NCBI RefSeq assembly: GCF_003116135.1
Contig: NZ_PDOA01000001.1
Location: forward strand, 310,001-374,000
Direction of reading: 5' to 3'
DNA: 64,000 bases
From: Teichococcus aestuarii
GTDB taxonomy: Bacteria; Pseudomonadota; Alphaproteobacteria; Acetobacterales; Acetobacteraceae
Shown: positions 33,913 through 43,729 of the stretch, one piece after another
Numbering within the stretch: position 1 is the stretch's first letter
Layout of the letters: each line of letters opens with the position of its first letter
Made by a program: the position numbers and the translations under genes
The notes under the pieces: generated by a model
The model's database searches: none
What the model was told of the DNA's origin: nothing
The model's input: the letters and a program-made list of their open reading frames with translations, nothing else

Positions 33913-34866
33913 ATGCCCCGTATCCTGCGCGTCGCCGCCGCCCAGATGGGCCCCAACCAGCGCGCCGACAGCCGCGCCCAGATCCTGGCCCGGATGATCG
34001 CTCTGCTGGAGCAGTCCGCCGCCCAGGGCGCCCAGCTGGTGGTCTTCCCCGAGCTGGCCTTCACCACCTTCTTCCCGCGCTGGCTGCTGAGCGAGGCGGA
34101 GCTGGAGGCGTATTTCGAGAGCACGCTGCCGGGCCCAGACACGCAGCCCCTGTTCGACCGCGCGCGCGAGCTCGGCGTCGGCTTCTATGTCGGCTACGCG
34201 GAGCGCACGGCCGATGGCAAGCGCTTCAACAGCGCCGTCACCGTCGGGCCGGATGGCGCCATCCTGGAGAAGTACCGCAAGGTGCACCTTCCCGGCTCGG
34301 TGGAGCCGCGCGAGGGCTCGCGCTTCCAGCAGCTGGAGAAGCGCTACTTCGAGTATGGCGACCTGGGCTTCCCCGCCTTCCACGGCCCCGATTCCTGGGG
34401 CGCGCCGGTGCTGGGGATGCTGGTCTGCAATGACCGCCGCTGGCCGGAGGCCTGGCGCGTCTATGGCCTCCAGGGGCTGGAGATGCTGCTGGTCGGCTAC
34501 AACTCCGCCGCCTACGACCCGAATGGCGGCAACACCGAGGATGCCGGGCTGCGCACCTTCCACTCGCAGCTCGCCGCCCAGTCCAACGCCTACATGAACG
34601 CCGCCTGGGCGGTGGCCGTGGCCAAGGCAGGGGATGAGGACGGCTCCGGCCTGATCGGCGGCTCCTGCATCGTCGACCCCAATGGCCGCATCGTCGCCGA
34701 GGCGAAGACGCTGGGCGACGAGGTGGTGGTCGCCGATTGCGACCTCGACCTCTGCGCCCAGGGCAAGGAGAAGATGTTCAACTTCGCCCAGCACCGCCGG
34801 CCGGAGATGTACGGGCTGATCACCAGCCGCACCGGCGCCGTGCCGCCCGCTCGCAAGGCGGGCTGA
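33913..34866 (+). CDS. N-carbamoyl-D-amino-acid hydrolase family protein
   Basis: A 317-residue nitrilase-superfamily enzyme. The catalytic triad is clear: Glu47 in VVFPELAFTT, Lys123 in KYRKVHLPGS and Cys172 in VCNDRRWPE. CNDRRWPE and WAVAVAKAG are hallmarks of D-carbamoylases, which convert N-carbamoyl-D-amino acids to D-amino acid, CO2 and ammonia. The ATG at 33913 has GAGG eight bases upstream; 33901 would add four residues. First gene of a seven-gene cluster for uptake and hydrolysis; other carbamoyl or ureido substrates are possible. Confidence 0.85.
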   Translation: MPRILRVAAAQMGPNQRADSRAQILARMIALLEQSAAQGAQLVVFPELAFTTFFPRWLLSEAELEAYFESTLPGPDTQPLFDRARELGVGFYVGYAERTADGKRFNSAVTVGPDGAILEKYRKVHLPGSVEPREGSRFQQLEKRYFEYGDLGFPAFHGPDSWGAPVLGMLVCNDRRWPEAWRVYGLQGLEMLLVGYNSAAYDPNGGNTEDAGLRTFHSQLAAQSNAYMNAAWAVAVAKAGDEDGSGLIGGSCIVDPNGRIVAEAKTLGDEVVVADCDLDLCAQGKEKMFNFAQHRRPEMYGLITSRTGAVPPARKAG

Positions 34867-34871
34867 CGCCG

Positions 34872-35720
34872 ATGGCGCAGGGACGGCCTCCCTCCACGCT
34901 GCCCGACATCGCCCACTACACCCATGTTCCCAACCGCCACTGGGGGCGCTGGGCGGCGGTGGCGGTCATCGTGCTGCTGCTGGCCGGGCTTGCCCGCGCC
35001 TTCGCGGTGGGCGACATCGAGTGGCGCTTCGTCGGCAGCTTCTTCACGGCGCCCGCCATCATGGCCGGGCTGTACAACACGCTGTGGATGACCTTCGGCG
35101 CCATGGCGCTCGGCATCGCGCTCGGCGTCGTCACCGCGGTGATGCGGATGTCGCCCAACCCGGTGCTGCAGGGCGTGGCCATGGGCTACACGTGGCTGTT
35201 CCGCGGCACGCCGGTCATCCTGCAGCTGTTGCTCTGGTTCAACCTGGCGCTGATCTTCCCGCGCCTCGGCTTCGGCGAGTTTTCCGTCCGCACGGTGGAC
35301 GTGATGACGCCGGCGCTCGCCGCGCTGCTCGGCCTCGGCATCAACCAGGGCGCCTACACCTCCGAGGTGATCCGCGCCGGCATGCTCTCCGTCGATGCCG
35401 GTCAGTATGAGGCGGCGAAGGCGATCGGCATGACGCGGCTCAGGGCGCTGCGCCGCATCATCTTCCCGCAGGCGATGAAGGTGGTGATCCCGCCGCTCGG
35501 CAACGAGTTCATCGGCATGGTGAAGCTGACCTCGCTGGCCAGCGTCATCCAGTTCGCCGAGATCCTGCACGCCGCGCAGAACATCTACTACGCCAATTCC
35601 CGCGTCATCGAGCTGCTGATCGTGGCCGCGCTGTGGTACCTGATCATCGTCTCGGTCCTGACGCCCTTGCAGATGCTGCTGGAGCGCCGCTTCGCCCGCG
35701 GCACCGGAGGCACCCGATGA
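34872..35720 (+). CDS. Amino acid ABC transporter permease (HisM/GlnP type)
   Basis: A 282-residue inner-membrane permease with about five to six helices. [20 protein letters not shown] begins the transport domain, [20 protein letters not shown] is typical of polar amino acid permeases, and [20 protein letters not shown] is the EAA loop contacting the ATPase. A cytoplasmic N-terminal segment of about 35 residues is longer than usual. It starts 5 bases after the hydrolase gene and its stop overlaps the ATPase start (ATGA), so expression is coupled. It may form a homodimer, since only one permease gene is present. Confidence 0.92.
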   Translation: MAQGRPPSTLPDIAHYTHVPNRHWGRWAAVAVIVLLLAGLARAFAVGDIEWRFVGSFFTAPAIMAGLYNTLWMTFGAMALGIALGVVTAVMRMSPNPVLQGVAMGYTWLFRGTPVILQLLLWFNLALIFPRLGFGEFSVRTVDVMTPALAALLGLGINQGAYTSEVIRAGMLSVDAGQYEAAKAIGMTRLRALRRIIFPQAMKVVIPPLGNEFIGMVKLTSLASVIQFAEILHAAQNIYYANSRVIELLIVAALWYLIIVSVLTPLQMLLERRFARGTGGTR

Positions 35721-36484
35721 GCCCGCCCCTCGTCTCCATCGTCGATGTCCGCAAGAAGTTCGGTGACTTCCAGGCGCTGGACGGCGTCTCGCTCGATGTC
35801 CAGGCCGGGGAGGTGCTGTGCATCATCGGCGCCTCCGGCTCCGGCAAGACCACGCTGCTGCGCTGCGTCAACCAACTCGTCACCATCGACAGCGGCGCCA
35901 TCTGGGTCGATGGCGCGCTGACCGGCTGGCGCATCGAGGGCACGCGGCTGCACGCCCTGCCGGAGAAGGAGATCGCGCGGCAGCGGCTGGCCACCGGCAT
36001 GGTGTTCCAGCGCTTCAACCTCTTCCCGCACATGACGGCGCTCGAGAACATCATCGAGGGGCCGGTGCAGGTGCAGGGGCGCAACCGCGCCGAGGCGGTG
36101 CGCGAGGCCGAGGCGCTGCTGGCCCGCGTCGGCCTGGCCGACAAGGCCGGCGCCTACCCGGCCAACCTCTCGGGCGGGCAGCAGCAGCGCGTCGCCATCG
36201 CTCGCGCCCTGGCCATGAAGCCCAGGCTGATGCTGTTCGACGAGCCGACCAGCGCCCTCGACCCCGAACTGGTGGGCGAGGTGCTGGCGGTGATGAAGGA
36301 GCTCGCCGCCTCCGGCATGACCATGATCGTGGTGACCCACGAGCTGGGCTTCGCCCGCGAGGTGGCGGACCGCGTGGTGTTCATGGACCGTGGCGCCATC
36401 GTCGAATCCGGCCCCGCCGCCGAGGTGCTGGGCAACCCGAGGGAAGCCCGCCTCAAGGCCTTTCTCTCCGCCGTCATCGCCTGA
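35717..36484 (+). CDS. Amino acid ABC transporter ATP-binding protein (GlnQ type)
   Basis: A 255-residue ATPase of the polar amino acid uptake family. Walker A is GASGSGKTT (about residues 38-46), the signature [17 protein letters not shown], Walker [21 protein letters not shown] and the switch His in VVTHELGF. The insertion [20 protein letters not shown] before the Q-loop region is slightly longer than in GlnQ. Its start overlaps the permease stop by 4 nt. It energises import of the cluster's substrate. Confidence 0.94.
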   Translation: MSPPLVSIVDVRKKFGDFQALDGVSLDVQAGEVLCIIGASGSGKTTLLRCVNQLVTIDSGAIWVDGALTGWRIEGTRLHALPEKEIARQRLATGMVFQRFNLFPHMTALENIIEGPVQVQGRNRAEAVREAEALLARVGLADKAGAYPANLSGGQQQRVAIARALAMKPRLMLFDEPTSALDPELVGEVLAVMKELAASGMTMIVVTHELGFAREVADRVVFMDRGAIVESGPAAEVLGNPREARLKAFLSAVIA

Positions 36485-36497
36485 AGGAACAGAGCGC

Positions 36498-37322
36498 ATG
36501 TTCAAGAAGCTTCTGCTGGCCGCGACCGTGCTGGCCCTTCCCGTGGCGGCGCAAGCCGCCGAGCTGCCCGCGCGCATCAAGTCGCGCGGCGCCATCATCG
36601 CCGCCATCGTGCCGAACTACCCGCCGCTCGAGATGCGCGACCCGCAGACCAACCAGCTCACCGGCTTCGACGTGGAGCTGGGCAACGCCCTGGCCGAGAA
36701 GCTGGGCGTGAAGATGCAGTGGCAGGAGACCAGCTTCGACCAGATGCTGGCCTCGGTGCGCACCGGGCGGGTGGACATCATCCTCTCCGGCATGTCCGAC
36801 CTGAAGTCCCGCCAGGAGACGGCGACCTTCATCGACTACCTCCGCTCGGGCAGCCAGTTCTTCACCCAGGCCAGCCGCGCCGCCGAGTTCCCGAACGCCG
36901 AGGCGCTCTGCGGCAAGCGGGTGGGCGCCAGCCGCCGCACCGCCCTGCCCAACGACATCAAGGGCTTCAGCGACGCCAATTGCGTGGCCAAGGGCAAGCC
37001 GGCCATCGAGTACGTGCCGACCGAGGGCTCGGCCGATGCGCGCACCCAGCTCCGCCAGGGCCGCATCGACGCCGCCATGCAGGGCGGCGAGACGCTGCCC
37101 TACATCATGGGCCTCGAGCCCAACACCTACGCGCCGGTGGGCGAGCCGGTGCGCTACACGCTGATGGGCATCGCCACCGGCAAGGAGGAAACCCAGCTCC
37201 AGCAGGCGCTGGCCGAGGGGCTGCGCGGCCTGATGGCGGACGGCACCTACGCGAAGCTGGCCGAGAAGTGGCAGCTTTCGCCCTCGAAGATCCCCGAGGT
37301 GCAGATCAATGGCGGGGAGTGA
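36498..37322 (+). CDS. ABC transporter substrate-binding protein, family 3 (first of two)
   Basis: A 274-residue periplasmic receptor with a clear signal peptide (MFKKLLLAATVLALPVAAQA). SBP_bac_3 motifs are present: NQLTGFDVELGNALAEKLGV, FDQMLASVRTGRVDIILSGM and a C-terminal MADGTYAKLAEKWQL. It belongs to the polar amino acid receptor type and is encoded directly after its permease and ATPase. Its last 14 bases overlap the start of the deacetylase-like gene. Ligand may be an N-carbamoyl amino acid, hydantoin or related compound; this is inferred from the neighbours. Confidence 0.92.
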   Translation: MFKKLLLAATVLALPVAAQAAELPARIKSRGAIIAAIVPNYPPLEMRDPQTNQLTGFDVELGNALAEKLGVKMQWQETSFDQMLASVRTGRVDIILSGMSDLKSRQETATFIDYLRSGSQFFTQASRAAEFPNAEALCGKRVGASRRTALPNDIKGFSDANCVAKGKPAIEYVPTEGSADARTQLRQGRIDAAMQGGETLPYIMGLEPNTYAPVGEPVRYTLMGIATGKEETQLQQALAEGLRGLMADGTYAKLAEKWQLSPSKIPEVQINGGE

Positions 37323-38208
37323 CGCGGCGCTGAAGGCAGGGCTCGACGCCCTGCCGCTGCTGCCGGCCAACCGCGCGCCGCTGGCCCCCGAATACCCCTG
37401 GCCGGGGGCCCAGGCGGCGGCAATGTTCCTCTCCTTCGACGTCGATGCCGAGAGCGCCTGGACCGCCAAGGACCCCGCCCGCTACGGCGAGTTGGTGACC
37501 ATGTCCTTCGGCGGCTACGAGGCGCGCATCGGCACGCCGAAGCTGCTGGAGATGCTGCGGGGCCTGGGGCTGAAGGCGACCTTCTTCATCACCGGCTGGT
37601 CGGTCGAGGCGCACCCCGCCATGTGCGAGGCCATCCTGAAGGATGGGCACGAGATCGGCCACCACGGCTTCCACCACCTCATGCCGCAGCCGGGCGACCC
37701 GATGCTGGTGGAGGAGGTGGATCGCGGCCTGGAGACCCTGAAGCGCCGGCTCGGCGTGGTGCCCAAGGGCTACCGCGCCCCCTCCGGCGAGTTCTGCGAG
37801 GAGCTGCGCGTCCTGCTGAAGGCGCGCGGCCTGCTCTACACCTCCTCCTTCCGCGACGATGTGCGGCCCTACCGCCACCTGCTGGCCGATGGCACGCCGG
37901 GGCTCGTCGAGCTGCCCGTCACCGCCAGCTACGACGACTGGCTGCTGGGCCTGTCGCAGCGCTACAGCCGCCACACCATCCAGCCGCGCGAGGCCGTCTT
38001 CTCCATGTGGAAGGACGAGCTGGACGAGATCCGCGACTGGGGCGGCATGGTGACGACCGTGCTGCACCCGCAATGCAGCGGCCGCCCGATGCGGCTGCGC
38101 CTGCTGCGCGAGTTCCTGCAATACGCGCAGGGCTGCGGCGATGTCTGGATCACGACCGGCGAGGAGATCGCCGCGCATTTCACCGCCTGCGAGCAGAAGG
38201 CCGGCTGA
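37309..38208 (+). CDS. Polysaccharide deacetylase-family (NodB/PuuE-like) hydrolase
   Basis: A 299-residue NodB-fold hydrolase without signal peptide, so cytoplasmic. MFLSFDVDAESAW gives the Asp pair, TFFITGWSVEAHP and HEIGHHGFHHLMPQPGD the metal/catalytic His region, GYRAPSGEF the third motif and TTVLHPQCSGRPMR the last. This intracellular branch includes PuuE-type allantoinases and other amidases, fitting a role on a ureide or cyclic amide rather than on cell-wall glycan. It overlaps the preceding receptor gene by 14 bases. Exact reaction unknown. Confidence 0.8.
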   Translation: MAGSDAALKAGLDALPLLPANRAPLAPEYPWPGAQAAAMFLSFDVDAESAWTAKDPARYGELVTMSFGGYEARIGTPKLLEMLRGLGLKATFFITGWSVEAHPAMCEAILKDGHEIGHHGFHHLMPQPGDPMLVEEVDRGLETLKRRLGVVPKGYRAPSGEFCEELRVLLKARGLLYTSSFRDDVRPYRHLLADGTPGLVELPVTASYDDWLLGLSQRYSRHTIQPREAVFSMWKDELDEIRDWGGMVTTVLHPQCSGRPMRLRLLREFLQYAQGCGDVWITTGEEIAAHFTACEQKAG

Positions 38209-38272
38209 ACCGGCCTCCTCGCCACCACGCTTTCGCCAGCCCCACGGCAGACCCCCACTCCGGAGACTTCGC

Positions 38273-39130
38273 ATGAATTCCTTCAAGCGTATCCTGGCGG
38301 CGGGCCTGGCCCTGGCGTTGACGGGGGCGCTGGCGGGGGTGGCCCCCGCCTTCGCGCAGAGTGCCCCGCTGCCGGAGGCCATCCGCGCCGCTGGCGCGCT
38401 CCGCGTCGGCATCGAGGCCACCTATCCGCCGATGGCCTACAAGGACCCCGCCACCAACGAGCGGCGCGGCGTCAATGTCGATCTGGTCACCGCCATCGGG
38501 CGGGATCTGGGCCTCGAGATCCGCTGGGAGGAGATGTCCTTCGAGCAGATCATCAACTCGCTGACCACCGGCCGCATCGACTTCAGCGGCACCTCGATGA
38601 CCGACCTGCCGGCGCGGCGCGAGAAGCTCAGCTTCGTCGACTACATCACCACCGGCGGGCAGCTCTTCACCACCCGCGCGCTCGCCGCCTCGATCCGCGA
38701 GGCGACGGATTTCTGCGGCAGATCCGTCTCCACGCCGCGCTTCACCAACTACTTCCCCTCCGGGCAGGCCTGGAGCGAGAAAGCCTGCGTGGCCGCCGGC
38801 AAGCCGCCCATGCAGGTGGTGGGCAGCAACGGCGCCACCGCCTCCCGCACCGACCTGCGGCAGGAACGCACCCAGGGCGCCATCCTCGGCGCCGAGTTCG
38901 TCGCCCACCTCCAGCGCACCGAGCCGGAGAACTGGGCGGCGGTCGGCAAGCCCATCACCGACAACCTCTCGGGCCTTGCCTTCCCGAAGGATGCCACCAC
39001 GCTGCGCGATGCCATCGCCGCCTCGCTCCAGCGGCTGATCGACAACGGCACCTATGGCGAGATCCTGAAGAAGCACGGGATCGCGGCGCAGGCGATCAGC
39101 CGCGTGTCGGTCGATGCAGGGCAGCCGTAA
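38273..39130 (+). CDS. ABC transporter substrate-binding protein, family 3 (second of two)
   Basis: A 285-residue periplasmic receptor. Signal peptide MNSFKRILAAGLALALTGAL ends near APAFAQ. SBP_bac_3 features: RVGIEATYPPMAYKDPATNE, VDLVTAIGRDLGLEIRWEEM, QIINSLTTGRIDFSGTSMTD. It is related to, but clearly different from, the other receptor in the cluster, so the single transporter may accept two ligands or one receptor may serve another permease. GGAGA is six bases before the ATG at 38273. A double hairpin follows the stop. Confidence 0.9.
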   Translation: MNSFKRILAAGLALALTGALAGVAPAFAQSAPLPEAIRAAGALRVGIEATYPPMAYKDPATNERRGVNVDLVTAIGRDLGLEIRWEEMSFEQIINSLTTGRIDFSGTSMTDLPARREKLSFVDYITTGGQLFTTRALAASIREATDFCGRSVSTPRFTNYFPSGQAWSEKACVAAGKPPMQVVGSNGATASRTDLRQERTQGAILGAEFVAHLQRTEPENWAAVGKPITDNLSGLAFPKDATTLRDAIAASLQRLIDNGTYGEILKKHGIAAQAISRVSVDAGQP

Positions 39131-39132
39131 GG

Positions 39133-39184
39133 GCAGGGGGCGCCGCCCCCTGCAACCCCCGCCGGGGTGACAGGGTCACCCCGG
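39133..39184. repeat. Tandem GC hairpins (REP-like)
   Basis: Two perfect hairpins in a row: stem GCAGGGGGC at 39133-39141/39145-39153 with a 3-nt loop, and CCGGGGTGAC at 39162-39171/39175-39184 with a 3-nt loop, followed by TTTTT at 39197-39201. The string resembles a repeat common between genes of Acetobacteraceae. It probably stops or stabilises the transcript between the receptor and the amidohydrolase gene. Confidence 0.6.
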
Positions 39185-39213
39185 ACCCCGCCATCAGTTT
39201 TTGGAACCCCGCC

Positions 39214-40611
39214 ATGGACCTGCTCGTCACCAACGCCGCCATCGTCACCTGCGATGAGGAAAGGCGGGTCCTGGGGCGGCACGCCATCCTGGTCCGGGGC
39301 AACCGCATCGAGGCCCTCGGGCCGACTGAGGCGCTGGAGGCGGCGCATCCCGAGGTGGAGCGCTTCGACGCGCGCGGCCTCGCGGTGCTGCCGGGGCTGG
39401 TCAACGCCCACACCCACACCGTGCTCACCGCGCTCCGCGGCTCGGTGGAGGACTGGGAGGGCGACATGATCTACGGCTACATGTCGCCCATCTCCTACAC
39501 CATGACCGACGAGGAGCGGGCCGTGATGGCCATGCTCGGCTGCGTCGAGGCCATCCGCAGCGGCAGCACCACGCTGGTCGATCCGTTCCGCCACGTGCTG
39601 TCCTATGGCAAGGCGATGGCTTCCACGGGGCTGCGCCTCTGGCTCTCCGAGAGCTGCGCCGATATCGACACCCGCCGCATCCGCCATGGCGACTACCGCG
39701 AGGACCCGGCCTTCGGCGCGCAGTTCCTGGAGCGCGCGGAAGCCATGATCGAAGCGCTGCACGGCAGCCACGGCGACCGCGTGCGCTGCCAGGTGGCCGC
39801 CCACGCGCCGGACAACTGCTCCCCCGCCATGCTGCGCAGCCTGCTCGACCTGGCGGCGAAGCACGGGCTGACGCGCACCGTCCACCTCTCGCAGAGCCCG
39901 GGCGAGGAGAAGGCCGTGCAGGCGGCGCGTGGCACCAGCTCGGCCGGCTATCTCGACCGCGAGGGCTTCCTCGGCCCCGACCTCACCGCCGCGCACTGGA
40001 CCTTCTGCACGCGGCAGGACATCGAGACCCTGGCGGCGCGCGGCGTCACCATGGCGCACACGCCGGCCAGCATCTCCCGCCGCCGCGGCATGCACCGCGC
40101 GCTGCTCGGCCCGATCCGCGATGCCGGCGTGCGCGTCGCCTTCGGCACCGACAACATGACCGAGGACATGTTCCAGGCCATGACCATCGGCTCCATCCTG
40201 CACCGCACGGGGCGCGGCCGCGCGGAGGAGGGCGGCGTGCTGCCGGGGCCCGATGCCATCCTCGACGCGGTGACGCGCGACGCGGCGGCGAGCGTCGGCG
40301 CGGGCCATGAGATCGGCCGCATCGCGCCGGGCTGGAAGGCGGACCTGACCTTCCTCGACCTGAACACCCCGGCGCTGCGGCCGGTGATCCGCCTCGTCTC
40401 CAACATCGTGCATTACGGCCATCCGGGTGCGGTGCACTCGGTGATGGTGGATGGCGCGTTCGTCCTGCGCGACCGCAAAATCCTGACGGTGGACGAGCCC
40501 GCCCTGCTGGAGGAGGCCGAGGCCGTCACCCGCCGTGTCTGGGCGCGGATGATCGCGCAGAACCCGGACCTCGCGCGCCCGGCCTCGGAACTGCCCTGGC
40601 TGGAGTTATGA
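39214..40611 (+). CDS. Metal-dependent amidohydrolase (chlorohydrolase/deaminase subgroup)
   Basis: A 465-residue amidohydrolase-superfamily enzyme. The metal site is complete: His66 and His68 in NAHTHT, a His in TVHLSQSPGEE, another in AAHWTFC and the Asp in FGTDNM. GLVNAHTHTVLTALRG and the C-terminal IGRIAPGWKADLTFLDLNTP are typical of the AtzA/TrzN/SsnA-like subgroup, which deaminates or dehalogenates heterocycles. It is the last gene of the LysR-linked cluster, behind a double hairpin. It could act on a cyclic ureide or pyrimidine-like compound; substrate unproven. It ends at a dispersed hairpin element. Confidence 0.88.
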   Translation: MDLLVTNAAIVTCDEERRVLGRHAILVRGNRIEALGPTEALEAAHPEVERFDARGLAVLPGLVNAHTHTVLTALRGSVEDWEGDMIYGYMSPISYTMTDEERAVMAMLGCVEAIRSGSTTLVDPFRHVLSYGKAMASTGLRLWLSESCADIDTRRIRHGDYREDPAFGAQFLERAEAMIEALHGSHGDRVRCQVAAHAPDNCSPAMLRSLLDLAAKHGLTRTVHLSQSPGEEKAVQAARGTSSAGYLDREGFLGPDLTAAHWTFCTRQDIETLAARGVTMAHTPASISRRRGMHRALLGPIRDAGVRVAFGTDNMTEDMFQAMTIGSILHRTGRGRAEEGGVLPGPDAILDAVTRDAAASVGAGHEIGRIAPGWKADLTFLDLNTPALRPVIRLVSNIVHYGHPGAVHSVMVDGAFVLRDRKILTVDEPALLEEAEAVTRRVWARMIAQNPDLARPASELPWLEL

Positions 40612-40705
40612 GGAAGGTTCTTTGAGGCGCTGCGCCCTCGCTGATGGCGCAGCGCCAAACGAACAAAGTCTTTTTGCTTCTTTTTCTTCAGAAAAAGAAG
40701 ATTCT
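40612..40705. repeat. AT-rich hairpin element, copy 2, stop codon to stop codon
   Basis: This element fills the gap between the amidohydrolase stop and the convergent Bug gene stop. Positions 40663-40705 match 9007-9049 exactly, including the 10-bp stem 40677-40686/40691-40700. The left half is shorter than in copy 1 and holds a different GC stem, GGCGCTGCGCC (40626-40636) with GGCGCAGCGCC (40646-40656). The first bases after the plus-strand stop (GAGGAAGG, TTCTTT) also resemble copy 1. Confidence 0.8.
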
Positions 40706-41691
40706 CAATCCGCTCGCGCGCCGGAGGCCTGCACCACCTGCTTCCACATCGGCCGCTCGCGGTTGGCACGGGCGGCGGCTTCCTCGGCGGTGCTGGAGAG
40801 TGCCAGCGCGCCGCCCTGGATGAAGCGCTTCTGCATCGCCTCGTCCTGCGCCACCTGCCGCATGGCGCCGTTCAGCCGCTCGATGATGGCGGGCGGCGTG
40901 CCGGCCGGCGCCACGAAGGCGCCCCACACGGTGATGACGAAATCCGGAATGCCGGCTTCCGCCATGGTGGGGATGTTCGGCAGGGTGGGCCAGCGCGTGG
41001 CGCCCGTCACCGCCAGCCCGCGCATCCGCCCTTCCTGGATCAGCCCGATATGCGAGGCGAGGTTGTCGAGCGCGATGTCCACGTCGCCGGCTAGCAGGGC
41101 GGGCACCGTCTGCGCCGCGCCGCGATAGGGCACATGCGTGGCCTTCACCCCCGTGCGGCTGAACAGCATGCTGCTGGAGAGGTGGGTGGTCTGGCCGATG
41201 CCGGTGGAGCCATAGGTGATGCCGTCCGGCTTCTTCTTCGCCCAGTCGATGAACTCGGCCAGGGTCTTCGACGGATTCTTCTCCGGCGAGAGGACGGCCA
41301 CGTTCGGCGTCTCCCAGGCCAGGCCGATCGGCACCAGATCCTTCTCCGTGTCGAAGGGCATGCTGCGGAACAGGAACTGGTTGATGGCCATGATGCTGGC
41401 GGTGACGGCGCCGATGGTCAGCCCGTCCGGCGCCGCCTTGGCCACGGTGTCGGTGCCGAGGTTGCCGCTGGCGCCGGCGCGGTTCTCCACCACCACCGGC
41501 TGGCCGAGCGAGGCGCTCATGCGCTCCGCGTAGAGGCGGCTGATCACGTCGGTGGAGCCGCCGGGCGGGTAGGGCACGATCAGCCGGATCGGGCGCTGGC
41601 CCGCGAGGCCCTGCGCCAGGGCTGGGGTGCAGAGGGCGGCGGCCGCCGGCACGGCCAGGGTGGCGCGCAGCAGGCTGCGGCGTAGGGTCAT
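40705..41691 (-). CDS. Bug/TctC family substrate-binding protein
   Basis: A 328-residue periplasmic receptor, third of its family in the window. Signal region MTLRRSLLRATLAVPAAAAL with ALAQ at the end, then PIRLIVPYPPGGSTDVISRL, VVVENRAGASGNLGTD, APDGLTIG and YGSTGIGQTTHLSSSMLF. The start at 41691 has GGGAGA upstream; the earlier in-frame ATG adds seven residues. No TctA/TctB genes adjoin. Ligand unknown. The final base of the 43-bp dispersed repeat is the first base of this gene's stop codon as read on the plus strand. Confidence 0.92.
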   Translation of the reverse strand: MTLRRSLLRATLAVPAAAALCTPALAQGLAGQRPIRLIVPYPPGGSTDVISRLYAERMSASLGQPVVVENRAGASGNLGTDTVAKAAPDGLTIGAVTASIMAINQFLFRSMPFDTEKDLVPIGLAWETPNVAVLSPEKNPSKTLAEFIDWAKKKPDGITYGSTGIGQTTHLSSSMLFSRTGVKATHVPYRGAAQTVPALLAGDVDIALDNLASHIGLIQEGRMRGLAVTGATRWPTLPNIPTMAEAGIPDFVITVWGAFVAPAGTPPAIIERLNGAMRQVAQDEAMQKRFIQGGALALSSTAEEAAARANRERPMWKQVVQASGARAD

Positions 41692-41783
41692 GGTCTGTCT
41701 CTCCCGTTCCACGCCGTTCGTTGCGGCGCTCTGCGGAGAGGATCGGCCAGGGGCGGCGCTCCGTCTACCCCTCGGGCCAGCCT

Positions 41784-42895
<1,112 letters not shown>

Positions 42896-42899
<4 letters not shown>

Positions 42900-43729
42900 C
42901 CCTTCACCGCGCCGGCGGTGAGGCCCGAGACGATCTTGCGCTGGAAGGCCAGCACGAGCAGCACCACGGGGATGGTGACGATGACGGAGGCGGCCATCAC
43001 CAGCCCCCAGGGCAGTTCCTGCCGGCTGCCGCCGCTGAGCAGCGCGATGGCGACGGGCACGGTGCGCGTCTCGGCCGAGAGGGTGAAGGTGAAGGCGAAC
43101 AGGAACTCGTTCCAGGAGACGATGAAGGCCAGCAGCGCGGTGGGCGCCATGGCCGGCCACAGCAGCGGCAGGAACACCCGGCGGATGACCGTGAGCGGCG
43201 AGGCGCCATCGGCATAGGCGGCCTCCTCCAGCTCCTTCGGCAGCTCGCGCATGAAGGTGGTGAGCACCCACACGGTGAAGGGCAGGGTGAGCACGAGGTT
43301 GGCCAGCATCAGCCCCGGCAGCGTGTCGTAGAGGCCGAGGGCGCGGATCAGCTCGAACATGCCGGAGAGCACCGCCACCTGCGGGAACATGGAGACGCCG
43401 AGGATGGTCAGCATCAGCGCGCCACGGCCGCGGAAGCGCACCCGCCCCAGCGCGTAGGACGCCGTGACCGCCAGCAGCAGCGACAGCCCCACCACGGCGG
43501 CGGCCACCAGCACCGAGTTCAGGATGGTGCGGCCGAAATTGAGCTGGGTGAAGACCTGCACGTAGTTGGAGAGGTCCAGAGTCTCCGGCCACAGCGCCGG
43601 CGAGAACAGTTCCGTGCCGGAGCGGAAGGAGGTGACCACCGCATGATAGAAGGGGAACAGCGCGAAGGCGCCGATAGCCAGCAGCAGCAGCGCGAAGCCG
43701 CCGCGCGCGAGGAGGGCGCGGCCGTTCAT
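42896..43729 (-). CDS. Carbohydrate ABC transporter permease (MalG type)
   Basis: A 277-residue inner-membrane permease with six helices. [18 protein letters not shown] is the typical first loop, and the EAA motif is [35 protein letters not shown] is conserved in MalG-type proteins. Its start lies in a 4-nt overlap with the upstream permease and its stop overlaps the ATPase start. It pairs with the MalF-type permease to form the pore. Confidence 0.94.

Noticed and set aside
37309-38208. Cell-wall polysaccharide deacetylase role
   Set aside because: The protein has no signal peptide and sits in a nitrogen-compound uptake cluster, so an intracellular amidase role is more likely.
40705-41691. 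Complete tripartite tricarboxylate transporter
   Set aside because: Only Bug receptors are present; no TctA- or TctB-like membrane protein occurs beside any of the three.
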